Positions 13,766 through 13,820 of a stretch of DNA of 13,820 bases are shown one piece after another. Below the pieces are notes generated by a model. The model ran no database searches. It worked only from the letters and a program-made list of their open reading frames with translations, and was not told the DNA's origin. Numbering within the stretch: position 1 is the stretch's first letter; the number at the start of each line of letters is the position of its first letter. Both the position numbers and the translations under genes were made by a program. This DNA is from an uncultured Desulfovibrio sp. (GTDB lineage: Bacteria > Desulfobacterota > Desulfovibrionia > Desulfovibrionales > Desulfovibrionaceae), in assembly GCA_900553145.1 (NCBI GenBank), contig USCL01000079.1:1-13820 (forward strand), given 5' to 3'.

Positions 13766-13820
13766 CTAGGGGCTGTTTCTAAATAGTTCATTGCAGCCAA
13801 ACGAGGCATGCAGCAAGCAT
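13766..13820. mobile_element. Possible terminus of an insertion sequence running off the window
   Basis: CTAG (13766-13769) leads into GGGGCTGTTTCTAAATAG, which resembles the outer end of some IS5-superfamily elements, where a short CTAG or TA target is common. The putative element would continue beyond base 13820, so neither transposase nor partner inverted repeat can be seen. Confidence 0.3.

Noticed and set aside
1..13820. CRISPR array, tRNA or rRNA genes
   Set aside because: No regularly spaced direct repeats, cloverleaf-like segments or rRNA motifs were seen on either strand.

Overview
The window reads as a high-G+C (about 60% by eye) Gram-negative chromosome. Gene content, the hslU-argB pairing and the style of GGGGAGGGG hairpin repeats suggest a Desulfovibrionaceae relative (Desulfovibrio/Bilophila-like). 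That assignment is inference from memory; no rRNA or marker comparison was possible.

Layout. Two genes lie on the minus strand at the left: the N-terminal 324 residues of a ClC-type chloride channel/antiporter that runs off the window at base 1, and upstream of it a zinc-ribbon (MJ0042-type) plus Yip1-type membrane protein. From 2806 everything is on the plus strand. A complete high-affinity branched-chain amino acid ABC transporter comes first: periplasmic binding protein livJ, permeases livH and livM, ATPases livG and livF. Next come hslU (ATPase of the HslVU protease, with no hslV beside it) closely followed by argB (N-acetylglutamate kinase), then a DUF721/DciA-like gene that ends in a strong intrinsic terminator. 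After a mobile-element-like patch come an aspartate/glutamate racemase-family gene and a TviB/WbpA-type UDP-N-acetylhexosamine dehydrogenase. The last probably opens a surface-polysaccharide locus or stands alone before an AT-richer, probably acquired region at the right edge.

How the genes work together. LivJ binds branched-chain amino acids in the periplasm; LivHM form the channel and LivGF power it. livH-livM and livM-livG overlap by ATGA, so they are translationally coupled. livJ is set apart by a 196-base spacer packed with hairpins, and livF by a 149-base spacer with a near-perfect 25-bp hairpin. Both layouts suggest that transcript stability or termination sets unequal subunit levels. 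hslU and argB are 17 bases apart and probably co-transcribed.

The most interesting non-coding content is: (1) a dispersed hairpin repeat family with two clear copies (6801-6890, 7667-7765) sharing a 15-base tail, plus a diverged copy overlapping a stop codon (1352-1430); (2) a 150-base, 34% G+C MITE-like element (10924-11073) with terminal inverted repeats and a near-perfect 8-base target duplication, sitting in the U-tract of a terminator; (3) a terminator-like hairpin with a U-run placed directly before the hslU ribosome binding site; (4) a run of hairpins between livJ and livH. I saw no CRISPR array, tRNA, rRNA, phage genes or recognisable new defence system. The coding genes themselves are mostly ordinary.
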